Below are positions 16,314 to 24,058 of a stretch of 64,000 nucleotides of DNA, piece by piece (position 1 is the stretch's first letter; the number at the start of each line of letters is the position of its first letter). The stretch is taken from NCBI GenBank assembly GCA_037191015.1, contig JBBCKD010000013.1, positions 186,001-250,000 on the forward strand. Reading direction: 5' to 3'. The position numbers and the translations under genes were made by a program. The DNA is from Ravibacter sp037191015. Lineage in GTDB: Bacteria > Bacteroidota > Bacteroidia > Cytophagales > Spirosomataceae. The notes beneath the pieces were generated by a model that ran no database searches, was not told where the DNA came from, and saw only the letters and a program-made list of their open reading frames with translations.

Positions 16314-18947
16314 TCACTCCACCACCACCTTATACCCCACCCCATCCTTCGAGATCACATATACCCCCGGCTGCAGGCTGGCATGAGGCTGCAATTCCAC
16401 CACCTCCTCATCTATACGTTTATACGTAAAAGGAATATTCCTTCCCGAAAGATCCGTCAGCTTCAACCTGGACGCATCGCGGGCTTCTATCCGGATCGTG
16501 CCGCCCTTTGCCGGGTTCGGGTAGGGAGCATCTGTGCCGGTGGTACGTACGCTGACGACTTTCGAATAGGTATAGCTGCCGTCCTGGTCCACCTGCCGGA
16601 GCCGGTAGTAACTCCGGCCCCGGAGCGGTGTTTCGTCGGTGTGGATATAAGATTTGATCTCGTAGGAATCTCCTTTTGCGGCTACTTTCGCAATTTCCCC
16701 GAAGATCCTGGCATCTGCGCTGCGTTCTACGCCGAAGTAGCCGGCCTTTTGTTCCGAAGAGGTGGACCAGGCAAGCTTCACCAGGTTGGCAGGGGTGGCT
16801 TCAGCAGTAAGAGAGAGGAGGGTGACGGGGAGAGAGGAGGATTTACAGATATCACCGGAAAGCCCGTAGCCATCGCTCCAGTCCCCGCAGGGAGGGTTTG
16901 CGCCGGCATCGTTGGTGTTGTAAGACAGCACGGTTTGAGAAGACATCCGTGCCGAAGGATTTACCAGTACCAGCTCCCAGCGTGAAAGCGCGGCGTTCCA
17001 TTGTACGGTTACCTTCTCACCCCCGGCGCCGTCGGTTACCGGGATTTCATAGGCATTTTTTCCGTTGACAAGCCCTGTGGTTTGAGTGGCCGAGGCGTTC
17101 ATGACCGGAGCGCCCGGGGGGGCCTGCACCGTAACTGAAGGCGTTGCGCAGTCGCCGGTCAGGCTGAAGCCGTTGCTCCAGCCCGTGCAGGGCGGCCTGG
17201 GCGCGGTATTGAGGCCGTTGGAGGCAAAGGTAGGATTGGATATCCAGGTACCTCCGGTGTAGTAGCTTTTGTCGGAGTGTTGCCCCTTCCATTGCGAACC
17301 ATCCCACTCTACGGCAAATTTACCAGCCGTAGGTGTCAGCGCATCGCCGTAAAGGTAAGCCAGGTATTGATTACGGTCATTGGCATCGTCGATTTTGAAT
17401 ATCACCTGGTCGCAATCTGAGCACCAGCCCAGATGGGTGGTAAAGTGGGCATTGACCGCCACAGGGCTTTGTTCCTGCGGGCTTAGCTTGAGGATAAAAA
17501 TGTCATAGCTCCCGGCCGATTCCAGTCCGACGGTGCTTATCCCCGGGTCGAAATCGACCGTACCTTCAAAATAACCCGTTGTATAAACATGGCCCGAGGC
17601 ATCCACTACTATGGAATTGCCACTATCATAACCCACCGCCCCTATGCGTTTGGCCCACACGTAGTTGCCGTCGGTGTCCAGCTTACTGATAAAAATGTCA
17701 TCGTTCCCGGCCGCGGTCAAGAAGGCCGTGCCTTCGCCCGGGTCGAAATCGGCTGCGCTACCGAAAGAATCACCATCCCTATTAAAAGAACCGGTTGTAT
17801 AGACATTGCCCGCGGCATCTACTGCGATGGAACGCCCATAGTCATAGCCATATGCACCGATGCCTTTGGTCCAGAGGAAATTTCCGCCTGCGTCCAGCTT
17901 GCTGATGAAAATGTCATACCTGCTGGTTATACCTTCCCCGGGATCAAACTCCACCATACCTTCAAAATGGCCCGTGACATAGACCTTGCCGGAGGCGTCT
18001 GCCGCGATGGAATTGCCACTGTCAAAGCCTGTTCCACCCATACTTTTGGCCCATACGATGTTGCCATTGGCATCCAGCTTACTGACGAAAATGTCGGACA
18101 TCCCGGCCGATGTGAGGCTGACGGTACTTTCATTCAGATCGAAATTGGCCGTATCCCAAAAACTGCCGGTAGTGTAGACATTGCCGGCGGCATCTACCGC
18201 GATGGCATTGCCATAGTCAAATAAATGGCCTCCGGTCAGGCGTTTGGCCCACACATAGTTCCCGTTAATGTTCAGCTTGCTGATGAAAATACCCTTGGCA
18301 GGTTCCACTTCGGCTATCCCTTCACCCGGGTCGAAATCGACAGGGCAGTCACAGTTAAAATCGCCTATGGTATAGACATTCCCGATGGCATCTACGGCAA
18401 TAGATTTGCCCGCGTGAGTGCCGGCGTAATAGCCTGTTGTACCGATGCGCCTGGCCCAAAGGTAGTTGCCATTGGAGCCCAGCTTGCTGATGAAAACGTC
18501 ATGTCCGGTATCAGCTACGAGGTTTACCGTACCCTCACCCGGGTCGAAATCGACCGTACCCGAAAAACTACCTGTGATATGGACATTACCGGAAGCGTCT
18601 ACTGCTAAAGAATAGACACTTTCACTTCCTGTTCCACCTATACGTTTGGCCCATACGAAGTTTCCCCCGGCATCGAGCTTGCTGATGAAAATGTCGGCAT
18701 CGCCTACAGAAGTCATGTTGAAGACCCCTTCCCCTGGGTTAAAATCGACGGTTCCTTGAAAAGAACCTGTAGTATATACATTGCCGGAGGCATCCGTTGC
18801 GACAGTCCTGCCGGTGTCAAAGCTTGTCCCGCCCATACTTTTGGCCCACCCCAGCTGCACATCCTGGGCCGTGATGACAGGAGAAGTAAACAGGCATAGC
18901 GCAGCAACCAGCGCTTTTGTAATCCGGGAGGATATCGATTTTTTCAT
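16314..18947 (-). CDS. secreted SBBP beta-propeller protein with T9SS sorting domain
   Basis: The 877-residue protein has a Sec signal (ending VITAQ near residue 28). Seven SBBP repeats of about 55-65 residues follow, each with a core like GNSIAVDASGNVYTTGSF then VDFDPGEG, which should form a beta-propeller. Next are about 250 residues with two paired cysteine-containing segments (CSDCDQVIFKIDD; PPCTGWSNGFSLTGDC and PPCGDWSDGYGLSGDIC). The C-terminal 85 residues (APYPNPAKGGTIRIE.. LQPGVYVISKDGVGYKVVVE) are a type A T9SS sorting signal, so the protein is secreted and probably attached to the cell surface. The role is unknown; adhesion or ligand binding is a guess. It is divergent from the kinase gene, with a 167-base shared upstream region. 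Confidence 0.9.
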   Translation of the reverse strand: MKKSISSRITKALVAALCLFTSPVITAQDVQLGWAKSMGGTSFDTGRTVATDASGNVYTTGSFQGTVDFNPGEGVFNMTSVGDADIFISKLDAGGNFVWAKRIGGTGSESVYSLAVDASGNVHITGSFSGTVDFDPGEGTVNLVADTGHDVFISKLGSNGNYLWARRIGTTGYYAGTHAGKSIAVDAIGNVYTIGDFNCDCPVDFDPGEGIAEVEPAKGIFISKLNINGNYVWAKRLTGGHLFDYGNAIAVDAAGNVYTTGSFWDTANFDLNESTVSLTSAGMSDIFVSKLDANGNIVWAKSMGGTGFDSGNSIAADASGKVYVTGHFEGMVEFDPGEGITSRYDIFISKLDAGGNFLWTKGIGAYGYDYGRSIAVDAAGNVYTTGSFNRDGDSFGSAADFDPGEGTAFLTAAGNDDIFISKLDTDGNYVWAKRIGAVGYDSGNSIVVDASGHVYTTGYFEGTVDFDPGISTVGLESAGSYDIFILKLSPQEQSPVAVNAHFTTHLGWCSDCDQVIFKIDDANDRNQYLAYLYGDALTPTAGKFAVEWDGSQWKGQHSDKSYYTGGTWISNPTFASNGLNTAPRPPCTGWSNGFSLTGDCATPSVTVQAPPGAPVMNASATQTTGLVNGKNAYEIPVTDGAGGEKVTVQWNAALSRWELVLVNPSARMSSQTVLSYNTNDAGANPPCGDWSDGYGLSGDICKSSSLPVTLLSLTAEATPANLVKLAWSTSSEQKAGYFGVERSADARIFGEIAKVAAKGDSYEIKSYIHTDETPLRGRSYYRLRQVDQDGSYTYSKVVSVRTTGTDAPYPNPAKGGTIRIEARDASRLKLTDLSGRNIPFTYKRIDEEVVELQPHASLQPGVYVISKDGVGYKVVVE

Positions 18948-19065
18948 AGTTTTAATGAAATTTAAGGTCAGAAATTTATGGTTTCAATCTGCTCCGCCAG
19001 CTGTACATTGGCAGACAAAGTTGGCCTGGAAAGCCTGCCGGCGGCAATACCACGAAAGGGGGATT

Positions 19066-19094
19066 TTTGGGTAAAGTGCTATGAAATATCTTTG
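19066..19094 (+). promoter_or_regulatory. promoter of the histidine kinase gene
   Basis: TTTG (19066-19069) and TATCTTTG (19087-19094) are separated by 17 bases, slightly shorter than the usual 19-21. Transcription would begin near 19101, 14 bases before the ATG. The same boxes survive in the duplicate at 16137-16144, which supports their importance in the original copy. Confidence 0.6.
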
Positions 19095-19114
19095 ATAGTG
19101 TAAATCTTAATTGG

Positions 19115-21037
19115 ATGACAAAGGGCCTGATTTTCGTTTGCCTGTGGTTTGCTGCGCTTGCGGTCCGGTCGCAGACCGTTGAGCCTATACGGATTATGAA
19201 TGAGTCGGACTGGTCGCTGCCTGATCATCTCCTGTTGTTTAAGACTACTTCGCCGCTTACACCGGCGCAGGCCTTCGATGCCGCCCGGACGGGGCCCGCA
19301 ACCGTCCTTACCGAACGTCACTTTAATCTGGGCATCGAACCCGACTACGTGTGGCTATACTTCCGGATACGGAATGAAGGAGCCGCTCAGACAGCCGTTT
19401 TCATGCTCGACCGTATTGACATACACCATTTTCAATGCTTCCGCCGACGTAACGGGCAAATAGATACATTGGCGCTTACAGGCGACGCTTTACCTTTTCA
19501 TAGCCGTCCCGTTAAAGTCAATTATTTTGCCGTTCCGATTCCGCTGGCAGCCGGTGAGCAGTCCGAAATCGTGATACTGCTCGACAAACGGCATGAGTTT
19601 ATCTCGGGAAATGTAAGCTTATACTCCTCCGGAAAATTTTTACAGGCCGTTCGGCTCGATTCGGCCGTAACCGCTTTTTTCCTCGGTATAGCAGGGTTTA
19701 TCTTCCTGTTCAACGTTTTATTGTGGCTTTCTCTCAGAGATTCTGTGTACTTGTTCTTTTTAGCGCACGTGGCTTCTACCATTCTCTATGTGCTGAGCAG
19801 TCTTGGCTATGGGTTTGAATTTATATGGCCAGAGTTGGTTTTCAGTAATGCATTAGTGATGGTTATAATGGCAGCCCTTTGGGCCGGCACCAACCTGTTT
19901 CTCATGAAACGGTTCCTGGGGCTTAATTCATCAACCAGCCGGTATACCCGGGCCACTACCGGGCTGGCCTGGTATATCTTGTTTATTTCGTTTACAGGCT
20001 GTTCCATAGCCCTGTTTCAACAGCAGGAACTGCCTGTCTATATACTTCAGCTTGGCGAGTTTTTGCTGATAACCTGGATCATCGCCAATGCAGTCCTGGT
20101 GGTGGCTGTTTTTATCGAGCAAATCCGTAAGCGAAACAAGGCGGCCTATATCTATGTAGCGGCCCTCGGCTTCACGATCCTTGGGACGATTATCTATGCC
20201 CTGACTCTTTTGAACCTGGTAAATGCAGGTCATTTTACTATCAACTGGCTGTTGCCGGGTTTTCTGATGGAGCAAATCATACTCGCCTATGGGTTGACCA
20301 TACGCTTCAATAGCTTCCGGCAGCAGAGCCTCAACCTCCAGCTAACCCTGGCCCGGGAGCGGAACCAAATGACAACGCAGGTGATCAACGCACAGGAAGC
20401 TGAGCGCAAACGCCTGGCAGCCGATCTGCACGATGACCTTGGCGGTACCCTGGCTACACTCCGGCGCAGGCTGGGCGACCTCCGTCAGCGGCTGCGCGAC
20501 CCGCAGGCTGCCGATGCCCTTAATAAGCTTGAGCCGCTGGTACAAAAAAGTACGTATGATCTCCGTCGTATCGCGCATAACCTGAGGCCGCCTGAATTTG
20601 AGCGGCTGGGCTTGCGGCACGCGCTCGACCAGCTGGTGCAGAGCCAGCCTGCACAGCCTACCCGCTTTTCGTTTGTAGTAGCAGGCCGGGAACGAAGGCT
20701 GCCGCTTGATACCGAGCTGAATCTTTATCGCATTGTGTCAGAACTGGTGCAGAACATTCATAAACATGCCGAGGCCGGACGTGCTGCTTTGCAATTGCTT
20801 TATTACGAAGATCACCTGTCGGTTATGATTGAAGACGACGGGCTGGGAGACCGGGTAACAAAAAACAGCGGAACAGGTGTCGGACTTGGGTTGAAAAATT
20901 GTAGCTTAAGGGCTGAATACATCGGAGCATCGCTGCGCAGGGAGGTAACGGGAGCCGGTACGCTGGTGGTGCTCGATGTCCCCTATGCAACGATACCTTA
21001 TGGAACCAGTTTCCCCAGTTCGAATACTCCTGGTTGA
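19115..21037 (+). CDS. 7TMR-DISM sensor histidine kinase (NarX/LuxR-type partner)
   Basis: The 640-residue protein senses a signal outside the cell and passes phosphate to the next gene product. A signal peptide (to about residue 20, AVRSQT) is followed by a 7TMR-DISM extracellular domain (about 30-165, ERHFNLGIEPDYVWLYFRI), seven membrane helices (about 175-390), and a HisKA_3 dimerisation domain with the phospho-accepting His439 in LAADLHDDLGG. The HATPase domain ends with DDGLGDRVTKNSGTGVGLGL. DISM domains often bind carbohydrates, which would fit this organism. It overlaps the response regulator gene by 38 bases, showing translational coupling. The divergent T9SS gene may be a target. Confidence 0.93.
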   Translation: MTKGLIFVCLWFAALAVRSQTVEPIRIMNESDWSLPDHLLLFKTTSPLTPAQAFDAARTGPATVLTERHFNLGIEPDYVWLYFRIRNEGAAQTAVFMLDRIDIHHFQCFRRRNGQIDTLALTGDALPFHSRPVKVNYFAVPIPLAAGEQSEIVILLDKRHEFISGNVSLYSSGKFLQAVRLDSAVTAFFLGIAGFIFLFNVLLWLSLRDSVYLFFLAHVASTILYVLSSLGYGFEFIWPELVFSNALVMVIMAALWAGTNLFLMKRFLGLNSSTSRYTRATTGLAWYILFISFTGCSIALFQQQELPVYILQLGEFLLITWIIANAVLVVAVFIEQIRKRNKAAYIYVAALGFTILGTIIYALTLLNLVNAGHFTINWLLPGFLMEQIILAYGLTIRFNSFRQQSLNLQLTLARERNQMTTQVINAQEAERKRLAADLHDDLGGTLATLRRRLGDLRQRLRDPQAADALNKLEPLVQKSTYDLRRIAHNLRPPEFERLGLRHALDQLVQSQPAQPTRFSFVVAGRERRLPLDTELNLYRIVSELVQNIHKHAEAGRAALQLLYYEDHLSVMIEDDGLGDRVTKNSGTGVGLGLKNCSLRAEYIGASLRREVTGAGTLVVLDVPYATIPYGTSFPSSNTPG

Positions 21038-21641
21038 CGACCATCGGTTGTTTAATGATGGCCTGAAAAGCCTGCTCGATACTCAACATGACCTGACCGT
21101 CTGCGGGCAGGTATTCTCGGCGGCCGAAGTCATGTCAGCTGTTCACCGCTTAAACCCGCAGTTGGTGTTGTTAGACATTAATCTGCAAGGCGCCAATGGT
21201 ATTGATATCGGGCGCCAGTTGCTCCAAAATTTCGCGGGCCTGCAGGTGATGCTCCTGACCATGTACAATCAGCCTAAGCTGCTGGACGAGGCCCGGCTGG
21301 CAGGTCTGCATGGCTACCTGCTCAAAGATGCCACCACCGAGCAACTGCTGACAGGTATTCGTACCGTACTGAACGGAGGTACATTCTTTGCGCTGAACGG
21401 GCCATTCGTCAACACCCCTGACGCCCCTTTTGGCGATGATTTTGCCCGGCGACTGAGCCTGACTTTCCGCGAGATCGAAATTATCCGGCTCATTAGTAAG
21501 GGGTTAAGCAGTGAACAAATTGCCGATCAATTGAATATCAGTGTAGAAACGATCAAGACCCACCGGAAGAATATTCACTTTAAAATGGGTATCAACAAAG
21601 TCGCCGATCTGATTCAATTTGCCATTAAACAGGGTTTGTAA
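21000..21641 (+). CDS. LuxR/NarL-family response regulator
   Basis: The 213-residue transcription regulator has a receiver domain (VRILLVDDHRLF at the start, phospho-acceptor Asp59 in VLLDINLQG, and Lys in YLLKDA). A short linker leads to a LuxR-type helix-turn-helix at the C-terminus (LTFREIEIIRLISKGLSSEQIADQLNISVETIKTH; landmark only). It is the partner of the overlapping kinase. I chose the ATG at 21000 because it lies seven residues before the first strand of the receiver; an upstream ATG at 20976 adds eight residues within the kinase sequence. Confidence 0.93.
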   Translation: MEPVSPVRILLVDDHRLFNDGLKSLLDTQHDLTVCGQVFSAAEVMSAVHRLNPQLVLLDINLQGANGIDIGRQLLQNFAGLQVMLLTMYNQPKLLDEARLAGLHGYLLKDATTEQLLTGIRTVLNGGTFFALNGPFVNTPDAPFGDDFARRLSLTFREIEIIRLISKGLSSEQIADQLNISVETIKTHRKNIHFKMGINKVADLIQFAIKQGL

Positions 21642-21677
21642 AGTTAAGACAACCCGCCGCCGGCTATCGGAGCAGTC

Positions 21678-21884
21678 TTATCCTGCCTGCTCCTTTTTTT
21701 TACTGCCCGTAAATGTATTGAAAATAAGACCGCCGGTAAAAGCACCGTATAACGTGGAAGGAACCGGTTGTGATGTGAGCGGGCATGCGCCGCTTTCACA
21801 GCCGATGTAGGCATAATACAGGTAACCCGCCAGAGCTCCGGCCAGGGTACCGATAATGGTGAAGATTACAGTTTTGCGAGTCAT
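21678..21884 (-). CDS. small membrane protein, DUF6132-like
   Basis: The 68-residue protein has one long hydrophobic segment near the start (VIFTIIGTLAGALAGYLYYAYIG) with glycines spaced for helix packing. A short CESGACPLTSQPVPSTLYGAF segment with two cysteines follows, then a second weaker hydrophobic stretch and a lysine-rich tail. This matches the DUF6132 family, which is often found near rhodanese or thioredoxin genes and has no known function. It converges on the response regulator gene with a 36-base gap and has its own promoter side toward the sigma gene. Confidence 0.8.
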   Translation of the reverse strand: MTRKTVIFTIIGTLAGALAGYLYYAYIGCESGACPLTSQPVPSTLYGAFTGGLIFNTFTGSKKKEQAG

Positions 21885-22116
21885 GTCAGATCTTTTTTAT
21901 TCAAATTTCAGCAAACAAAACAGCTTTTTCAGTGACTATTGTTACAAACTGTTTAACCGGGATTGGTGGCCCGCACAGGGTGGCCCGCAAAGTGAGAGAG
22001 GATCGCAGGATCGATATTTCGTATTTTTGTGATTATATGATCGAATATTCGGACTTCTTTAAATGTTGTGATATTTTTATAGTATTGGGGATGAATTGAA
22101 ATCTGTACGATGGTTC

Positions 22117-22722
22117 ATGAGTAGGGAAAGCAAATCGCTGAGTGATTCCGACCTGGTCGTCAAAATCAGGATGGGGGACAGGCATGCGTTCGCAGGCTTC
22201 TACGACCGCTATCATGTCTACATTTATCATTTGTCCCTGAAGTTTCTTAAATCACCGGAAATGGCCGAGGAAGCGGTTCAGGATGTGTTTCTTAAGGTTT
22301 GGGAGCACAGGACAGCGCTCGATCCGGAACGTTCGGCAAGAGGTTACCTGCTGATGTGCTGCAGGAATCACCTGATCAACCTGCTTGCAAAGAAGGGCCC
22401 GCTATTTCAATCGATAGACCATCATGAGTGTGAAGAAATTGCGGACTATTACAATCCTATTGATAAAATTATACTGGCAGACTATACGGAGTTGGCAGAA
22501 AAAGGAATTTCAACCTTACCTCCCCAGCGGCAGAAGGTATTCAGGATGTACCGGCTCGAAAACAGGAGCCTGGAAGAGATAGCCTCCGAACTGGGAACTA
22601 CCAAAGGAACCGTTAAAGATCACCTGCTGAAGGCTACGCGCCATCTGCGTCTCTACCTGAAAGAATACAGCGGTATCCGTATCGACATGCTGCTGCTCTT
22701 TTTCTTTTGGGACCGGATTTAA
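22117..22722 (+). CDS. ECF RNA polymerase sigma factor
   Basis: This 201-residue sigma-70 family ECF factor has a region 2 (GDRHAFAGFYDRYHVYIYHL, then AEEAVQDVFLKVWEHR) and a region 4 helix-turn-helix (LPPQRQKVFRMYRLENRSLEEIASELGTTKGTVKDHLLKA; landmarks only). It belongs to the group that pairs with FecR anti-sigma factors to control SusCD loci. I placed the start at the ATG 22117; a TTG at 22096 would add seven unlikely residues. Upstream, a TATTTTTG box at 22022-22029 could be the -7 element, but there is no good -33 box. The FecR gene follows after 173 bases that hold a long inverted repeat. Confidence 0.93.
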   Translation: MSRESKSLSDSDLVVKIRMGDRHAFAGFYDRYHVYIYHLSLKFLKSPEMAEEAVQDVFLKVWEHRTALDPERSARGYLLMCCRNHLINLLAKKGPLFQSIDHHECEEIADYYNPIDKIILADYTELAEKGISTLPPQRQKVFRMYRLENRSLEEIASELGTTKGTVKDHLLKATRHLRLYLKEYSGIRIDMLLLFFFWDRI

Positions 22723-22751
22723 TAGTCTGCTATCTCCCACCTACATTCATT

Positions 22752-22809
22752 CTCTGCGGCTTTGCGCCTCTGCGTGAAAAAATCCTCGCAGAGGCGCAAA
22801 GCCGCAGAG
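22752..22809 (+). repeat. 23-bp perfect inverted repeat between sigma and FecR genes
   Basis: Arms at 22752-22774 and 22787-22809 are perfect reverse complements (starting CTCTGCGGCTTTGCGCCTC) around a 12-base loop. The stem is much longer than a normal terminator and has no T-run after it. Elements of this wording recur in environmental Bacteroidota genomes, so it is probably a dispersed palindromic repeat. In the mRNA it would form a strong hairpin between the sigma and anti-sigma frames. Confidence 0.85.
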
Positions 22810-22895
22810 CGTATAAATAAATTTAAAATTTTCAGGGGACCGGCATGCCTGGCTTCCCGAAAACCTGTATTCCTATTCAGGAACCTTAAACCGTC

Positions 22896-23876
22896 ATGAT
22901 GGAATATCAAACCAGATACCTGTTGCGGAAATACCTGGAGGGAGCGCTGGCAGAAACAGAGCGCGCGGAGCTTTCCGGGCTTCTGAAGTCGGAGGAAGGG
23001 CAGAAGGCGCTGGCAGAGATGATAGACGAAAATGCGCAGGAGCTTCTTTTGAAAGACCTGACGCTGGAGCCGCATATTTCGGGGAAGATGTGGCAAAACC
23101 TTGAAGACAGGATGGGAGCGCCCGGGAGGCCGGCTACTACCCGGTGGCAATGGGTCGGCTGGGCGGCATCCGTTTTCCTGCTGTGCTGTATCGGAGGCAT
23201 ACTATTGTTGAACCGCGGCCCGGTCGAAGCGCTGACCTATACTACTGATGCGAGCCAGAAGCGGACGGTAATTCTGCCCGACGGCTCCCTGGTGACGTTG
23301 AACAGCAATTCTGAGATATCGTACCGGGAAAAAAAGGAAGCCAGGGAAGTGGAACTTTCAGGGGAAGCCTATTTTGCTGTAAAGCACGATGCAGATCGTC
23401 CTTTCTTCGTCACCGCAAGGGAAGTCCGTGTAAAAGTGCTGGGTACCTCTTTCAATGTGAAAGCTTATGAGTCGGAGGATAACATCTCGACCACTCTGCT
23501 GAAAGGTAAGGTGCTGCTTGAGTCGCGGGCCGGAAACAACGCGAGTGTAGAGTTGGAACCCGACCAGCATGTCAGCTTTGCCAGGAAAGAGCAGGCGTTC
23601 GTGCGGGGCGATATCCGCGACTACTACGCGGCCGGATGGAGGAATGGTAACCTGGTTTTCGAAAACGAACCTTTAAAAAATATTATCCCGGAGCTTGAAA
23701 AATGGTACGGAGTACCTTTCGAGATCGATGAAAGCATGCTCGATTGCCGCTTCAGCATGGCTATCGGGGATGAAGGGCTGGAGCAGCTCCTGCTTTTCTT
23801 TGAATTGTCGGCAGGTACCGCCATGACGCGCCTGCCCGGCGGAGGAGTGCGTTTGGACACCCGCCTTTGTGATTGA
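22896..23876 (+). CDS. FecR family anti-sigma factor
   Basis: The 326-residue inner membrane protein relays a signal from an outer-membrane receptor to the ECF sigma factor. It has a cytoplasmic N-terminal segment (about 1-85, YLLRKYLEGALAETERAEL), one membrane helix (VGWAASVFLLCCIGGILLL, near residue 90), a periplasmic FecR domain with RTVILPDGSLVTLNSNSEI and VELSGEAYFAVKHD, and a C-terminal DUF4974 domain (LKNIIPELEKWYGVPFEID). It sits between its sigma factor and a SusC that carries an STN domain, the usual three-part signalling system. Confidence 0.95.
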   Translation: MMEYQTRYLLRKYLEGALAETERAELSGLLKSEEGQKALAEMIDENAQELLLKDLTLEPHISGKMWQNLEDRMGAPGRPATTRWQWVGWAASVFLLCCIGGILLLNRGPVEALTYTTDASQKRTVILPDGSLVTLNSNSEISYREKKEAREVELSGEAYFAVKHDADRPFFVTAREVRVKVLGTSFNVKAYESEDNISTTLLKGKVLLESRAGNNASVELEPDQHVSFARKEQAFVRGDIRDYYAAGWRNGNLVFENEPLKNIIPELEKWYGVPFEIDESMLDCRFSMAIGDEGLEQLLLFFELSAGTAMTRLPGGGVRLDTRLCD

Positions 23877-23972
23877 TGAATATCCTTAACCCTTAACTAA
23901 ATATTCCCCGAAATACCGATGATTAGCTAGAACCTGAAATTTACAGCGGGAGCAGGGAGTTGCCTCCCGGAT

Positions 23973-24018
23973 AAAAAAAGGATGCCGTCATAGTCTTTGG
24001 CGAGATCGGACGGCATCC
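23973..24018 (-). terminator. minus-strand intrinsic terminator upstream of susC
   Basis: On the minus strand a perfect 10-bp stem (24018-24009 with 23989-23980, GGATGCCGTC) with a 19-base loop is followed by TTTTTTT (23979-23973). No coding gene on the minus strand ends nearby; the closest source is antisense transcription from the start of susC. A TAAGTTTG (-7 like) box on the minus strand at 24100-24093 could drive a transcript of about 110 bases that covers the susC start codon. Confidence 0.65.
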
Positions 24019-24058
24019 CGGTCTATCGTTTTGTTTTCCAATAAACCACAGCAAAAGT

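Noticed and set aside
16267..16985. Continuation of the plus-strand frame from 16167 into the T9SS gene
   Set aside because: Only the first 33 codons match the kinase; the rest is antisense to the T9SS C-terminal region.
17589..18224. Plus-strand frame opposite the propeller repeats
   Set aside because: Its repeat pattern is simply the complement of the SBBP repeats.
22719..23150. A minus-strand frame of 143 codons opposite the FecR start
   Set aside because: It runs through a palindrome and the fecR gene with no recognisable protein pattern.
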